Assembly: GCF_003315415.1 (NCBI RefSeq)
Contig: NZ_QNSB01000010.1
Span: 62,001-126,000 of the forward strand
Source: Brevibacterium sanguinis
Lineage (GTDB): Bacteria; Actinomycetota; Actinomycetes; Actinomycetales; Brevibacteriaceae
Direction of reading: 5' to 3'
DNA: 64,000 bases
The notes under the pieces are model-generated. The model was not told where the DNA came from, ran no database searches, and saw only the letters and a program-made list of their open reading frames with translations. Below, piece by piece: positions 54,487 through 64,000 of this stretch. Both the position numbers and the translations under genes were made by a program. How positions within the stretch are numbered: the stretch's first letter is position 1; the number at the start of each line of letters is the position of its first letter.

Positions 54487-55893
54487 TCAGCGGACGGTCA
54501 GCAGCCGGCCCTGGGGCTCGTCGAAGCTGACCGGAGCCCCGCGCAGGATCGTGCTCTTCACCGCTCCGCGCACCGTCCGGGTGTCGTAGGCGGTGATCTG
54601 GTTCCGGTGGTAGAGCTCCGTCGCGGAGACGGTCCACTTCTCGTCGGGGGCGAAGATCGCGAAGTCCGCGTCGTTGCCGACCACGATCGACCCCTTGTTC
54701 TCCACCCGGGCCACGGCGGCAGGCGCCGACGACATCCAGCGGACCACCTCGGCGAGGTCGATGCCGCGCTCGGCGGCCTCCGTCCAGACCAGCGACAGTC
54801 CGAGCTGCAGGGACGAGATGCCGCCCCAGGCGGAGCCGAAATCACCGGATTCGAGGAGCTTGAGCTCTGCGGTCGAGGGCGAGTGATCGGAGACGATGCA
54901 GTCGATCGTGCCGTCGATGAGCCCCTGCCACAGAGCCTCGCGGTTGGCCTCCTCGCGGATCGGCGGGCAGCACTTGTGGGTGGTGGCGCCGTCCGGGATC
55001 TCCTCCGCGCTGAAGACGAGGTAGTGAGGGCAGGTCTCGACGGTGAGCTTGACGCCCTCGGCCTTGGCCGCGGCGATCTGCGGCAGGGCATCGGCCGAGG
55101 ACAGGTGGAGGATGTGCGCGCGGGCACCGGTCTCGCGGGCCGCCTCGATGACCCGGGCGATCGCGACGTTCTCGGCCTCCTTCGGCCTGGTGGCGAGGAA
55201 GTCGCTGAACTTGGGCCCGCCAGGCCCCTTCGGCACCGACGCCATCACCTCATGGTCCTCCGCGTGGACGATGAGCAGACCGTCGAAGCGGGCCAGCTCG
55301 GCCATGTCCGCACGCATCTCCTCTGGCTCGAGCGGCGGGAACTCCTCGACGCCGGAGTCCTCGAGGAAGCACTTGAAGCCGTAGACGCCCGCTTCGTGGA
55401 GAGGAGCGAGGTCGGCGGTGTTGCCTGGGATCGCCCCGCCCCAGAATCCGACGTCGACGAAGGCCTTGGGCCCGGCGACCTCGCGCTTGACGTCGAGGGC
55501 CTCGACGTTGACGGTCGGGGGCAGTGAGTTGAGCGGCATGTCGATGATCGTGGTCACGCCCCCGGCGGCGGCGGCACGGGTGGCGCTGTCGAAGCCCTCC
55601 CACTCGCTGCGGCCCGGATCGTTGACGTGGACATGGGTGTCGACGAGGCCGGGCAGCAGGATCTGCGTCTCGTCGACCTCGACGATGTCGGCGTCCGCGG
55701 CGACTGCGCCGGTGAGGCTCGAGCCGGCGGCGATCTCGGCGATCCTGCCGTCCTTCACGCCGATCTCGGCGCGACTCACGCCCTCGGGCAGAAGCGCCCG
55801 CTCGGCCCTGATGACCAGGTCGAATCCCTGGCCGGAGGTCTGGTCGATGACAGCAGCGCCTGCTGCAGTCGAACCGGCATCTTCGACGATCAT
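54487..55893 (-). CDS. allB: Allantoinase
   Basis: 468 aa. It hydrolyses allantoin to allantoate. Metal ligands: HVHVNDPG, the carbamylated Lys in VYGFKCFLEDSGV, the His of LIVHAEDHEVM and HILHLSSADALP, and the Asp in CIVSDHSPS. The DPGRSEWEGF and DMPLNSLPPT motifs separate allantoinase from hydantoinase. It is a single gene between palindrome copy B and gcl. The first 25 residues precede the usual family start. Confidence 0.94.
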   Translation of the reverse strand: MIVEDAGSTAAGAAVIDQTSGQGFDLVIRAERALLPEGVSRAEIGVKDGRIAEIAAGSSLTGAVAADADIVEVDETQILLPGLVDTHVHVNDPGRSEWEGFDSATRAAAAGGVTTIIDMPLNSLPPTVNVEALDVKREVAGPKAFVDVGFWGGAIPGNTADLAPLHEAGVYGFKCFLEDSGVEEFPPLEPEEMRADMAELARFDGLLIVHAEDHEVMASVPKGPGGPKFSDFLATRPKEAENVAIARVIEAARETGARAHILHLSSADALPQIAAAKAEGVKLTVETCPHYLVFSAEEIPDGATTHKCCPPIREEANREALWQGLIDGTIDCIVSDHSPSTAELKLLESGDFGSAWGGISSLQLGLSLVWTEAAERGIDLAEVVRWMSSAPAAVARVENKGSIVVGNDADFAIFAPDEKWTVSATELYHRNQITAYDTRTVRGAVKSTILRGAPVSFDEPQGRLLTVR

Positions 55894-56045
55894 TCGTCAC
55901 TCCTTCGTCTGCCGGCCGGAATCCCGGCCGATGTCTGACAACCTGTACAAGTCTAGTCGCGCCCGGGCGCCCGCGACGGTCGTCTGGGACTGTCGCAGGC
56001 GCCCGGGCGCGCGGTGCGGCGGTGCTGCGGCCCGCCGCCGGCCGG

Positions 56046-57842
<1,797 letters not shown>

Positions 57843-58056
57843 TGTCTTGATCCTTTGTCTGGCGGAAGAGCGCCGACTTCCGTGTCGGTCGAGCTTCCTG
57901 CGGGGGCCAGCGGGTCGCCGGCGATGGTGTGGGTGGGGCGGGGCCGTCCCCGTCGGGACGGTCCCGCCTGCGGTTCTCACGGGCACCGCGGCACCGGTCG
58001 CGTGGTGACCGGCGGCAACGGCGCCGAGGCGCGGGCCTCAGACTGAAGCGCGGGCC
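57843..58056. other. gcl-glxR spacer with short repeats
   Basis: 214 bases between two minus-strand genes. It contains GCGCGGGCCTCAG twice (58030-58065, reaching the glxR stop) and a weak hairpin GGGCCGTCCC / GGGACGGTCCC. No gene or operator of the GGAA-N6-TTCC type is seen; GGAA and TTCC occur ten bases apart at 57863-57881. Confidence 0.35.
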
Positions 58057-58962
58057 TCAGGCCGAGGCGGTGTCGTTCTGGCCGTTCTTGCCCGAGAGCT
58101 GCTCGACGACGGTGAACAGACCCGAGTGGTCGAGTCCGCCGTTGCCCTGCTGCACGGTCGAGGCGACGAGCTGCGCGACGGTCGAGCCGAGCGGGATCGC
58201 GACACCGGCTTCGCGGGCGGCCGAGGTGACGATGCCCATGTCCTTGTGGTGCAGCGCGAGGCGGAAGCCGGGGCCGAATTCGCGGTCGAGCATCTTCTGG
58301 CCCTTCTGCTCGAGGACCTTGGATCCGGCGAGACCGCCGCCGAGGACCTGCAGGGCGGAGCTGGTCTCGACGCCGTAGGCCTCGAGGAAGACGACGGCCT
58401 CGGCGAGGAGGCCGATGTTGCCCGCGACGATGAGCTGGTTGGCGGCCTTGACCGTCTGACCGGAACCGGAGGGCCCGACGAGGACGATGGTCTTGCCGAC
58501 CGCGTCGAAGACGTCGGAGACGGCGTCGAAGTCGGCCTGCTCGCCGCCGACCATGACCGAGAGCACGCCGTCGATCGCGCCGGGCTCGCCGCCGGAGACG
58601 GGAGCGTCGAGGGGCTTGAGGCCCTTCTCCTTGGCCTGCGCGGCGAGGCTCTGGGCGACGTCGGGACGGATGGTCGAGAAGTCGATCCAGTAGGCGCCGG
58701 ACTTGGCGTTGGCCAGCACGCCGTCCTCACCGGTGAGCACTGCCTCGACGTCGGGCGAGTCGGGCACCATCGTGATGATGACGTCGGCGCCGTCGACCGC
58801 CTCGGCGACGGTGGAGGCGGCCTGGCCACCCGCGGCGGCGAGCTCCTGGGCCTTCTGCGGGGAGCGGTTGTAGCCGCGGACGGTGAAGCCGGCCTTGACG
58901 AGGTTCTTGGCCATCGGCAGGCCCATGATGCCGAGTCCGATGAAAGCGATTGTCTTGCTCAT
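58057..58962 (-). CDS. glxR: Tartronate semialdehyde reductase
   Basis: 301 aa, beta-hydroxyacid dehydrogenase family. It reduces tartronate semialdehyde to glycerate. NAD(P) motif FIGLGIMGLPMAKNLVKAGF, substrate motif DAPVSGGEPGAIDGVLSVMV, catalytic Lys in GQTVKAANQLIVAGN and the family end LALHHKDMGI. A one-mismatch GGAG-N6-TTCC site lies about 20 bases upstream of its ATG. It stands between gcl and hyi. Confidence 0.95.
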   Translation of the reverse strand: MSKTIAFIGLGIMGLPMAKNLVKAGFTVRGYNRSPQKAQELAAAGGQAASTVAEAVDGADVIITMVPDSPDVEAVLTGEDGVLANAKSGAYWIDFSTIRPDVAQSLAAQAKEKGLKPLDAPVSGGEPGAIDGVLSVMVGGEQADFDAVSDVFDAVGKTIVLVGPSGSGQTVKAANQLIVAGNIGLLAEAVVFLEAYGVETSSALQVLGGGLAGSKVLEQKGQKMLDREFGPGFRLALHHKDMGIVTSAAREAGVAIPLGSTVAQLVASTVQQGNGGLDHSGLFTVVEQLSGKNGQNDTASA

Positions 58963-58981
58963 GTGCGTGTCCTTCTTCGTT

Positions 58982-58995
58982 GGAGGTTCGATTCC
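58982..58995. promoter_or_regulatory. GGAA-N6-TTCC-like site upstream of glxR
   Basis: GGAGGTTCGATTCC has one mismatch in the left half-site. It overlaps the region where the glxR ribosome-binding site and leader lie, so it could also be coincidental. Confidence 0.35.
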
Positions 58996-59050
58996 GAATG
59001 CGGGTCTCCCCGCCGAGGTGGTGGCGGGTTCCCCCGCCGAGGTGAGTCGA

Positions 59051-59878
59051 TCAGGCAGGCTGCTCGACCGCGGCGGTCAGCCAGTCGAAGGCGGTTGCGC
59101 GGTCCTGCTTGTACTCGAGGGCGATCGAGCCGGTGTAGCCGAGCTCGTAGGAGCGGTTGATCCAGTCCTCGAGCGGGAGCTCACCCGTGCCGGGAGCCCC
59201 GCGACCGGGAGCGTCGGCGATCTGGATGTGGCCGAAGTTCGCGGCCTCGGACTCGATGACCGCGGCGACATCGTCGCCGTTGACCGACATGTGGAAGAAG
59301 TCGGCGAGGACGGCGATGTTGGCGACGTCGTGGGCACGGACCTTGGCGACCACCTCGGCGGCGTCGGTGTACTTCTTCAGCGGGTAGGCGTCGGCGCCGG
59401 AGACGGGTTCGACGAGCACGGTGCCGCCGATCTCGGCGACGGCGTCCGCGGCGAGCCTGAGGTTGGCGATCGCCACCTCGTCCTGCTCCTGCGGAGTCTT
59501 CCCCTCGGTGCGCAGACCGTAGAGGGCGTTGAAGGCCCGGCAGCCGGTGCGCTCGCCGATGTGCTTGACGATCTCGACGTTCGCGGCGAAGTTCTCTTCG
59601 GCGCCCTTGATCGAGACCATGCCGCGGTCGCCTCCGGCCATGTTGCCGGCCCAGAAGTTGAGGCCCTTGAGCTGGACCCCGGCGGCCTCGAGGGAGGCGA
59701 TGAACTCGTCGACGTCGTCGCGCGACGGGGTGGGCTCACCGTCGAAGGGCCACCAGAACTCGACCTGGCTGAAGCCGGCGTCCTTGGCGGCCTGAGCGCG
59801 CTCGAGGACCGGCAGTTCGGTGAGCAGGGTCGAGCAGTTGAGGATGTAGCTGTCTGCGTGGGTGAAGTCGAAAGTCAT
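59051..59878 (-). CDS. hyi: Hydroxypyruvate isomerase
   Basis: 275 aa, AP endonuclease 2-like TIM barrel. It interconverts hydroxypyruvate and tartronate semialdehyde. Motifs: FSQVEFWWPFDGEPTPSRDD, LLTELPVLERAQAAKDAGF, TVLVEPVSGADAYPLKKYTD with a metal Glu, and IAVLADFFHMSVNGDDV. It is the first gene of the hyi-glxR-gcl unit and divergent from the NCS2 permease. Confidence 0.9.
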   Translation of the reverse strand: MTFDFTHADSYILNCSTLLTELPVLERAQAAKDAGFSQVEFWWPFDGEPTPSRDDVDEFIASLEAAGVQLKGLNFWAGNMAGGDRGMVSIKGAEENFAANVEIVKHIGERTGCRAFNALYGLRTEGKTPQEQDEVAIANLRLAADAVAEIGGTVLVEPVSGADAYPLKKYTDAAEVVAKVRAHDVANIAVLADFFHMSVNGDDVAAVIESEAANFGHIQIADAPGRGAPGTGELPLEDWINRSYELGYTGSIALEYKQDRATAFDWLTAAVEQPA

Positions 59879-59914
59879 GGGGACCCTCCTCCATAGAACG
59901 TGAGCGTCGGTTAC

Positions 59915-59941
59915 TTTTCCGAATCGCGGAAATGTGTTTCC
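59915..59941. promoter_or_regulatory. Overlapping GGAA/TTCC operators upstream of hyi
   Basis: GGAAATGTGTTTCC (59928-59941) is an exact GGAA-N6-TTCC site. Its left half also forms TTTCCG-AATCG-CGGAAA (59916-59932) with an upstream TTCC. It lies 37-63 bases upstream of the hyi ATG, where a repressor would block the promoter. Confidence 0.65.
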
Positions 59942-60078
59942 GTTGGATGAAATCGAGCATAGGCCCGTTCGTCACCCCGAGTCAACCTGCCCGGCTGGGA
60001 ATCTCCCGACCGCCCCGAGGCGTCTCGATTTGACTTGCCACCGAAATAGGCGGATTGTGGTCGGGATCATAATTTTTC

Positions 60079-60092
60079 GGAAACTGTGATCC
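60079..60092. promoter_or_regulatory. GGAA-N6-TTCC-like site upstream of the NCS2 permease
   Basis: GGAAACTGTGATCC has one mismatch in the right half-site. It lies within a broader inverted repeat TTTTTCG (60073-60079) / CGAAAAA (60099-60105). The 311-base divergent spacer 59879-60189 holds this and the hyi operators and no gene. Confidence 0.45.
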
Positions 60093-60189
60093 ACGATACG
60101 AAAAAGTAATGTGGCTCAGCCTGCCGCCCCGACGCTGGTGCGGACGAGCCCACGACCAGAGAACACTCATCTGGAAGGTTCTGTCGACG

Positions 60190-61818
60190 ATGAAGAACAC
60201 GAAACGAGGCGGCGCCGAGGCGTCCGCAGCATCCCCCACCCGCATCTCCTCCCTCCCGCCCGGATCCACCCGCCCCGAGGACGCGTGGCTCCCAGTCCCC
60301 CAGCTCTTCGCCTACGGGCTCCAGCACGTGCTCACGATGTACGGCGGGATCATCGCCGTCCCGATGATCATCGGCACCGCCGCCGGCGTCGACAGCGCTC
60401 AGCTCGTCGCCCTCGTCACCGCGAGCCTCTTCGTCGGCGGCATCGCCACCCTGGTCCAGAGCATCGGGATCGGCTTCATCGGCTCGAAGCTCCCCCTCAT
60501 CCAGGGCGTGTCGTTCGCCGGGGTCGCGACGATGCTCTCGATCCTCACCGGCGGCGGGGACCTGAGCAGCATCTTCGGCGCCGTCATCGTCGCGAGCGTC
60601 ATCGGCTTCGTCATCGCCCCGTTCTTCGCTCGGATCATCCGCTTCTTCCCACCCGTCGTCACCGGCGTGGTCATCACCTCGATCGGGCTCACCCTGATCC
60701 CGACGGCGGGCAACTGGGCGATGGGCGGCGACGAGACGGCCGCCGACTACGGCTCGGTCCAGAACATCGCGCTGGCGTTCATCACGTTCGCCTCCATCCT
60801 GCTGCTGAGCAAGGTCGGGTCCGCGACGATCTCACGCCTGTCGATCCTGCTCGGCCTCGTCATCGGCACAGGCGTGGGTGCGGCGATGGGCATGGCCGAC
60901 TTCTCCGAGGTGGGCACCGGTGCCCCCATCGCGATCCCGGCCCTGCTGCCCTTCGGCGCACCGACGTTCGACGTCGCCGCGATCATCTCGATGCTCATCG
61001 TCATCCTCGTCATCAAGACCGAGACCGCCGCCGACGTCATCGCCGTCGGGGAGATCATCAACACCCCCGTCGATTCGAAGCGGGTGGCCGCGGGCCTGCG
61101 CGCGGACATGGCCTCCTCGGCGCTCGCGCCCCTCTTCGGCTCGTTCACGCAGTCGGCGTTCGCGCAGAACGTCGGGCTCGTCGCCCTGACCGGGGTCCGC
61201 TCGCGGTTCGTCGTCTCCGCCGGCGGCGTCATCCTCATCCTCCTCGGCCTCACCCCGGTGCTCGGGCAGGTCATCGCCGCCGTCCCGATGCCCGTCCTCG
61301 GCGGCGCCGGCTTCATCCTCTTCGGCACCGTCACCGGTTCGGGCATCCGCAACCTCAAGGCCGTCGACTATGAGGGCAACATGAACCTCATCATCGTCTC
61401 GGCCTCTCTGGCCTTCGCGATGATCCCCGTCGTCAAGGGCGACTTCTACGATCAGTTCCCGTCCTGGGTGCAGACGATCTTCCACTCCGGGATCTCGTCG
61501 GCGGCGATCATGGCCGTCATCCTCAACCTCCTCTTCAATGAGCTCAAGGCGGGCAACTCGACAAACCCCTCCGTCTTCGCCGCCAACCCCGTCCGCTACC
61601 TCACCCCGTCCAATCTCAAGGACCTGCGCGAGGGCGACATGTTCATCGACGGCCGGTTCGTCGACTGCGACGGCGAGGAGATCCCGGTGGTTCCCGACGA
61701 GAAGGCCGAGGAGATCCGGAAGAAGATCGACTGCGGAGACATCGTCGACACCGCCCAGCTCAAGCAGGTCATCGCGGATGAGTCGAAGAGCTCCTCGGGA
61801 GGCGGACACTCCGACTGA
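60190..61818 (+). CDS. NCS2-family nucleobase (xanthine/urate) permease
   Basis: 542 aa from the ATG of MKNTKRGG (GGAAGG about 11 bases upstream). It imports a purine base with a cation. About 12-14 membrane segments, starting YGLQHVLTMYGGIIAVPMII; the substrate-site motif is FGSFTQSAFAQNVGLVALTG followed by VRSR. QNVGxxxxTxxxSR marks the xanthine/urate subgroup rather than UraA. The last 100 residues form an acidic cytoplasmic tail. It is divergent from hyi and next to guaD, which fits purine uptake. Confidence 0.9.
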   Translation: MKNTKRGGAEASAASPTRISSLPPGSTRPEDAWLPVPQLFAYGLQHVLTMYGGIIAVPMIIGTAAGVDSAQLVALVTASLFVGGIATLVQSIGIGFIGSKLPLIQGVSFAGVATMLSILTGGGDLSSIFGAVIVASVIGFVIAPFFARIIRFFPPVVTGVVITSIGLTLIPTAGNWAMGGDETAADYGSVQNIALAFITFASILLLSKVGSATISRLSILLGLVIGTGVGAAMGMADFSEVGTGAPIAIPALLPFGAPTFDVAAIISMLIVILVIKTETAADVIAVGEIINTPVDSKRVAAGLRADMASSALAPLFGSFTQSAFAQNVGLVALTGVRSRFVVSAGGVILILLGLTPVLGQVIAAVPMPVLGGAGFILFGTVTGSGIRNLKAVDYEGNMNLIIVSASLAFAMIPVVKGDFYDQFPSWVQTIFHSGISSAAIMAVILNLLFNELKAGNSTNPSVFAANPVRYLTPSNLKDLREGDMFIDGRFVDCDGEEIPVVPDEKAEEIRKKIDCGDIVDTAQLKQVIADESKSSSGGGHSD

Positions 61819-61849
61819 CCGTCGCCCGGCTGGGCCCCTCAGCTCGGGC

Positions 61850-61970
61850 GGTCCCCCAGCCGGGTCGGGACCCCTCAGCCGGGTTGGTCCCCCAGCCGGG
61901 TTGGTCCCCCAGCCGGGTTGGTCCCCCAGCCGGGTTGGTCCCCCAGCCGGGTTGGTCCCCCAGCCGGGTT
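61850..61970. repeat. 17-bp tandem repeat (VNTR) after the permease gene
   Basis: Five identical copies of GGTCCCCCAGCCGGGTT at 61886-61970, preceded by two degenerate copies from 61850. It begins 32 bases after the stop codon and is non-coding in the transcribed direction. Confidence 0.9.
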
Positions 61971-61998
61971 GGGACCCGCTCAGCAGTCCGATTTCCCG

Positions 61999-62043
61999 GT
62001 AGGTGAAGGGCGAAATCCCCCGCGGATTTCGCCCTTCACCTAC
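61999..62043. terminator. Long hairpin between the permease and guaD
   Basis: Perfect 20-bp arms (left starts GTAGGTGAAGGGCGAAAT) with a 5-base loop, between convergent gene ends. The GTGAAGGG core is shared with the palindromes at 53220 and, in part, 54409. Confidence 0.8.
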
Positions 62044-62101
62044 CTGAATTTCATCGTCCCCCGGCCTTTGACGACCTCCCTGACGTCCGTCGGCCGCGGC
62101 C

Positions 62102-63388
62102 TCAGCCCTTGACGGTCTCCCCGTCGACCCACACCCGGGCGATGTCGCCGGGAGTCCCCATCGCGAAGATCTTCGCGAGCGCGTCCTCGTCGCTGTGCGC
62201 ATGCCGGATCCCTACCGCCAGCGGCTCCCCCGGCGTCGGCTCGACGAGCACGGCGTCGAAGCGCTTGCCCACGGACAGGTCGCCCACCTCGGCGTCGAGC
62301 TCGAGCGCCTCCGCTCCGGCGGCGGTGGCGAGGTACAGGAGGTGGGCCGAGGTCAGGGGCACTCCCCCGGCGGGGTCGAGCTGCTGCATGAAGTAGGCCT
62401 GCACCCCTTCCTTGAGCAGCGAGAATCCGGTGCCCGCGCCGACGTCGGAGCCCAGGGCCACGCGCACCCCGCGCTCGAGGTGGCGGCGCAGGGGGAAGAA
62501 CCCGCTCGCCAGGGCCGAGTTCGAGGTCGGGCAGTGCGCCGCGGACGCCCCGACCTCGGCCATCCGGCCCAGTTCCCGATCGCTCGGGTGGACGTTGTGG
62601 GCGAGGATCGTGCGCCGTCCGAGCAGCCCCGCGCGGTCATAGGTGTCGAGGTAGTCGAGCGCCTCGGGGAAGATCGCGGCGACGCCGGCGATCTCGTCGC
62701 GGTTCTCGTTGAGGTGGGACGTCACCCAGATCCCGGGGTTGGCCGCGAGCAGCTCTCCGCCCGCGGCGAGCAGCTCGGGCCCGGCGGAGTAGGAGAATCG
62801 CGGGGTCACGGCGAACCGCAGCCGCCCCGAGCCATGCCAGCGGTCGATGAGGTCCTGACTCTCGCTCACCGAGCGCTCAACGCTCGTCAGCAGCGCCTCC
62901 GGGAGGTTCCGGTCGCTCGTGACCAGGCCGGAGGTGATCCGCAGACCCACCTCGGCGGCCGCGGCGAACAGGGCGTCGACCGCGGTCGCGAAGTGCGATC
63001 CGAAGACCATCGCCGAGGTGGTCCCCGCCGAGGTCAGTCCGCGGAGGAACTCGGACGCCAGGGCCCGGGCGTAGGTCTCGTCGCCGAGCCTCGCCTCCTC
63101 CGGCAGGGCGCAGCTGTCGAGCCACTCGAGCAGCGGCATGCCGAGGTGGCCGATGGCGCGCACCTGCGGGTAGTGGACGTGCGTGTCGACGAACCCGGGC
63201 AGGAGCACTCCCTCGCGCAGGTCGACCACCTCGGCGTCGGGATGGGCAGAACGGGCTACGGAGAAGTCGGTGCGGGCGACGATGAGTCCGCCGTCGACGA
63301 CGAGGGAGGCGTCCGCCTCGGCGCGCAGGCTCCCACCGGCGAACGGGCTGGTGGGGGTGTCGAAGATCCGGGCACGGTAGATGATCAT
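62102..63388 (-). CDS. guaD: Guanine deaminase
   Basis: 428 aa from the ATG of MIIYRARIFDTPTSPF (GAGGAAG six bases upstream). It deaminates guanine to xanthine. Zinc and substrate motifs: LLPGFVDTHVHYPQ, WVTSHLNENRDEI, TILAHNVHPSDREL, HCPTSNSALASGFFPLRRHL and GSDVGAGTGFSLL. All are standard for bacterial amidohydrolase-type GuaD. It follows xdhC by 52 bases on the same strand, so the two are probably one operon. The ORF extension to 63655 is antisense-like noise over xdhC. Confidence 0.95.
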   Translation of the reverse strand: MIIYRARIFDTPTSPFAGGSLRAEADASLVVDGGLIVARTDFSVARSAHPDAEVVDLREGVLLPGFVDTHVHYPQVRAIGHLGMPLLEWLDSCALPEEARLGDETYARALASEFLRGLTSAGTTSAMVFGSHFATAVDALFAAAAEVGLRITSGLVTSDRNLPEALLTSVERSVSESQDLIDRWHGSGRLRFAVTPRFSYSAGPELLAAGGELLAANPGIWVTSHLNENRDEIAGVAAIFPEALDYLDTYDRAGLLGRRTILAHNVHPSDRELGRMAEVGASAAHCPTSNSALASGFFPLRRHLERGVRVALGSDVGAGTGFSLLKEGVQAYFMQQLDPAGGVPLTSAHLLYLATAAGAEALELDAEVGDLSVGKRFDAVLVEPTPGEPLAVGIRHAHSDEDALAKIFAMGTPGDIARVWVDGETVKG

Positions 63389-63440
63389 GGGTGCTTCCTC
63401 AGGGTCGTGATCCGACGCGCGGGCGTCAGGGGATGGCAGC

Positions 63441-64000
63441 TCAGCCGATGCGGGACACGAGGTCGGCGGCGACGCTGAGCGCGATCGTCGCCGGCTGCTT
63501 CCCGGGCAGGTCGGGCAGTCCGATGGGGCATTGGATGGTGTCGACGATCTCGGGCGCGTGGCCCTCGGCGACGAGGGTCTTGCGGAAGCGCTGCCACTTC
63601 GCGCTCGACCCGATGAGGCCGATGGAGCCGAGCCCTCCGTGACGCAGCGCGGCATCGCAGAGGTGGAGGTCCTCGGCGTGGTCGTGGGTCATGATGAGCA
63701 CGTGCGTGCCCGCGGGCAGGGAGGACACGACCTCCTCGCCGACGACGGCGAACTCGCGGTGGACCGCGGCGATCGGCGCCTCGAGGTGATCGAGCTCGGC
63801 GAGGTGCTCGGGCCGGGAGTCGCTGAGGAACAGGTCGATGTCGTGGCGGGAGAGGATGCGGGCGAGTTCCAGTCCGATGTTGCCGATCCCGAAGATCGCG
63901 ATCGCCGGTGGAACGGGCAGCGGTTCGAGCATGACCGTCACTTCCCCTCCGCAGCACTGTCGGCCGTACTTGGCGGGTGCCTTGTCGTTGAGTCTCAGGG
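63441..64000 (-). CDS. xdhC: Xanthine dehydrogenase accessory protein XdhC (partial)
   Basis: The 3' part of a gene that runs off the right edge. The frame is open to base 64000 and reads KYGRQCCGGEVTVMLEPLPV, so the Met at 63941 is internal: the CCGG motif of XdhC lies before it. The visible XdhC_C domain has the Rossmann motif IAIFGIGNIGLELARIL, VLIMTHDHAEDLHLCDAAL, IGLIGSSAKWQRFRKTL and CPIGLPDLPGKQPATIAL. It loads sulfurated molybdenum cofactor into xanthine dehydrogenase, whose subunits must lie to the right. It supports the step from guanine-derived xanthine to urate. Confidence 0.92.
   Translation of the reverse strand, partial: LRLNDKAPAKYGRQCCGGEVTVMLEPLPVPPAIAIFGIGNIGLELARILSRHDIDLFLSDSRPEHLAELDHLEAPIAAVHREFAVVGEEVVSSLPAGTHVLIMTHDHAEDLHLCDAALRHGGLGSIGLIGSSAKWQRFRKTLVAEGHAPEIVDTIQCPIGLPDLPGKQPATIALSVAADLVSRIG

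Noticed and set aside
57863-57881. GGAA...TTCC operator upstream of gcl
   Set aside because: The half-sites are ten bases apart, not six, so it does not fit the proposed operator.
61850-61970. CRISPR-like array
   Set aside because: The repeats are directly adjacent with no spacers, and no cas genes are present.
63441-63941. xdhC as a complete 166-aa gene starting at 63941
   Set aside because: The frame continues to the window edge and the CCGG motif lies before that Met, so the gene is truncated by the window.

Overview
This is a 64-kb piece of a GC-rich actinobacterial chromosome. I infer a member of Micrococcales, possibly Brevibacterium. The evidence is the GC-rich codon usage, a DtxR/IdeR-type iron box, a short SRP RNA, a ClgR/PopR-like regulator with a ClpP pair, a homodimeric pyruvate dehydrogenase E1, an Mqo-type malate oxidase and an actinobacterial HVDL-type leader peptide. 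The genus is inference only. There are no tRNA or rRNA genes, prophages, IS elements or CRISPR arrays.

Layout, left part. 1-3.4 kb holds the tail of an ECF-like sigma factor and a MacAB-like efflux operon. 3.66 kb holds the SRP RNA (ffs). 3.9-6.5 kb holds an L,D-transpeptidase lipoprotein and an iron-siderophore binding lipoprotein behind a DtxR box. 6.6-11 kb holds a PopR/ClgR-like regulator, a two-component system and a two-gene clpP operon in which the second subunit has lost its catalytic Ser and His. 11-14.6 kb holds a small membrane protein with a YidC paralogue, a DUF3152 lipoprotein and two tandem glyoxalase-like genes. 14.6-21.6 kb is a complete oligopeptide-type ABC importer headed by a short, probably leaderless attenuator peptide and ending in a fused CMD/AhpD-like protein; I read it as a sulfur-responsive uptake system. 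21.7-26.1 kb holds an aldehyde dehydrogenase with its DUF779 partner, an ArsR regulator with an AHSA1 protein, and an AI-2E family transporter.

Layout, right part. 26.3-31.6 kb holds an M3 peptidase fused to a YbaK domain, then a queuosine-precursor transporter convergent with tgt. 31.8-39 kb holds a homocysteine methyltransferase, a GlcD-like oxidase, a HisC/Pat aminotransferase, a YtcJ-like amidohydrolase and mqo. From 39.2 kb to the right edge is a purine and glyoxylate supercluster: allE, a DUF6986 CitE-like protein, malic enzyme, an IclR-type regulator, aceE, uricase-uraH-uraD, aceB, glycerate kinase, bcp, allB, gcl, glxR, hyi, an NCS2 permease, guanine deaminase and an xdhC cut by the edge.

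How the genes work together. Imported or internal purines are deaminated (GuaD), oxidised (xanthine dehydrogenase outside the window, XdhC here), taken through urate to allantoin (uricase, UraH, UraD), opened by AllB and, after an allantoate step not seen here, processed by AllE. The glyoxylate released enters Gcl-GlxR/Hyi-glycerate kinase or AceB. Malate then feeds malic enzyme, Mqo and PDH. A GGAA-N6-TTCC inverted repeat in four exact copies (plus two near copies) upstream of five of these transcription units probably marks one regulon, most likely controlled by the IclR-type protein encoded among them.

The intergenic spacers are unusual. Many convergent gene ends carry very long, nearly loop-free palindromes, two of which bracket a DUF559/AbiEi-like gene, and several spacers hold short tandem repeats (17-bp and 42-bp units).
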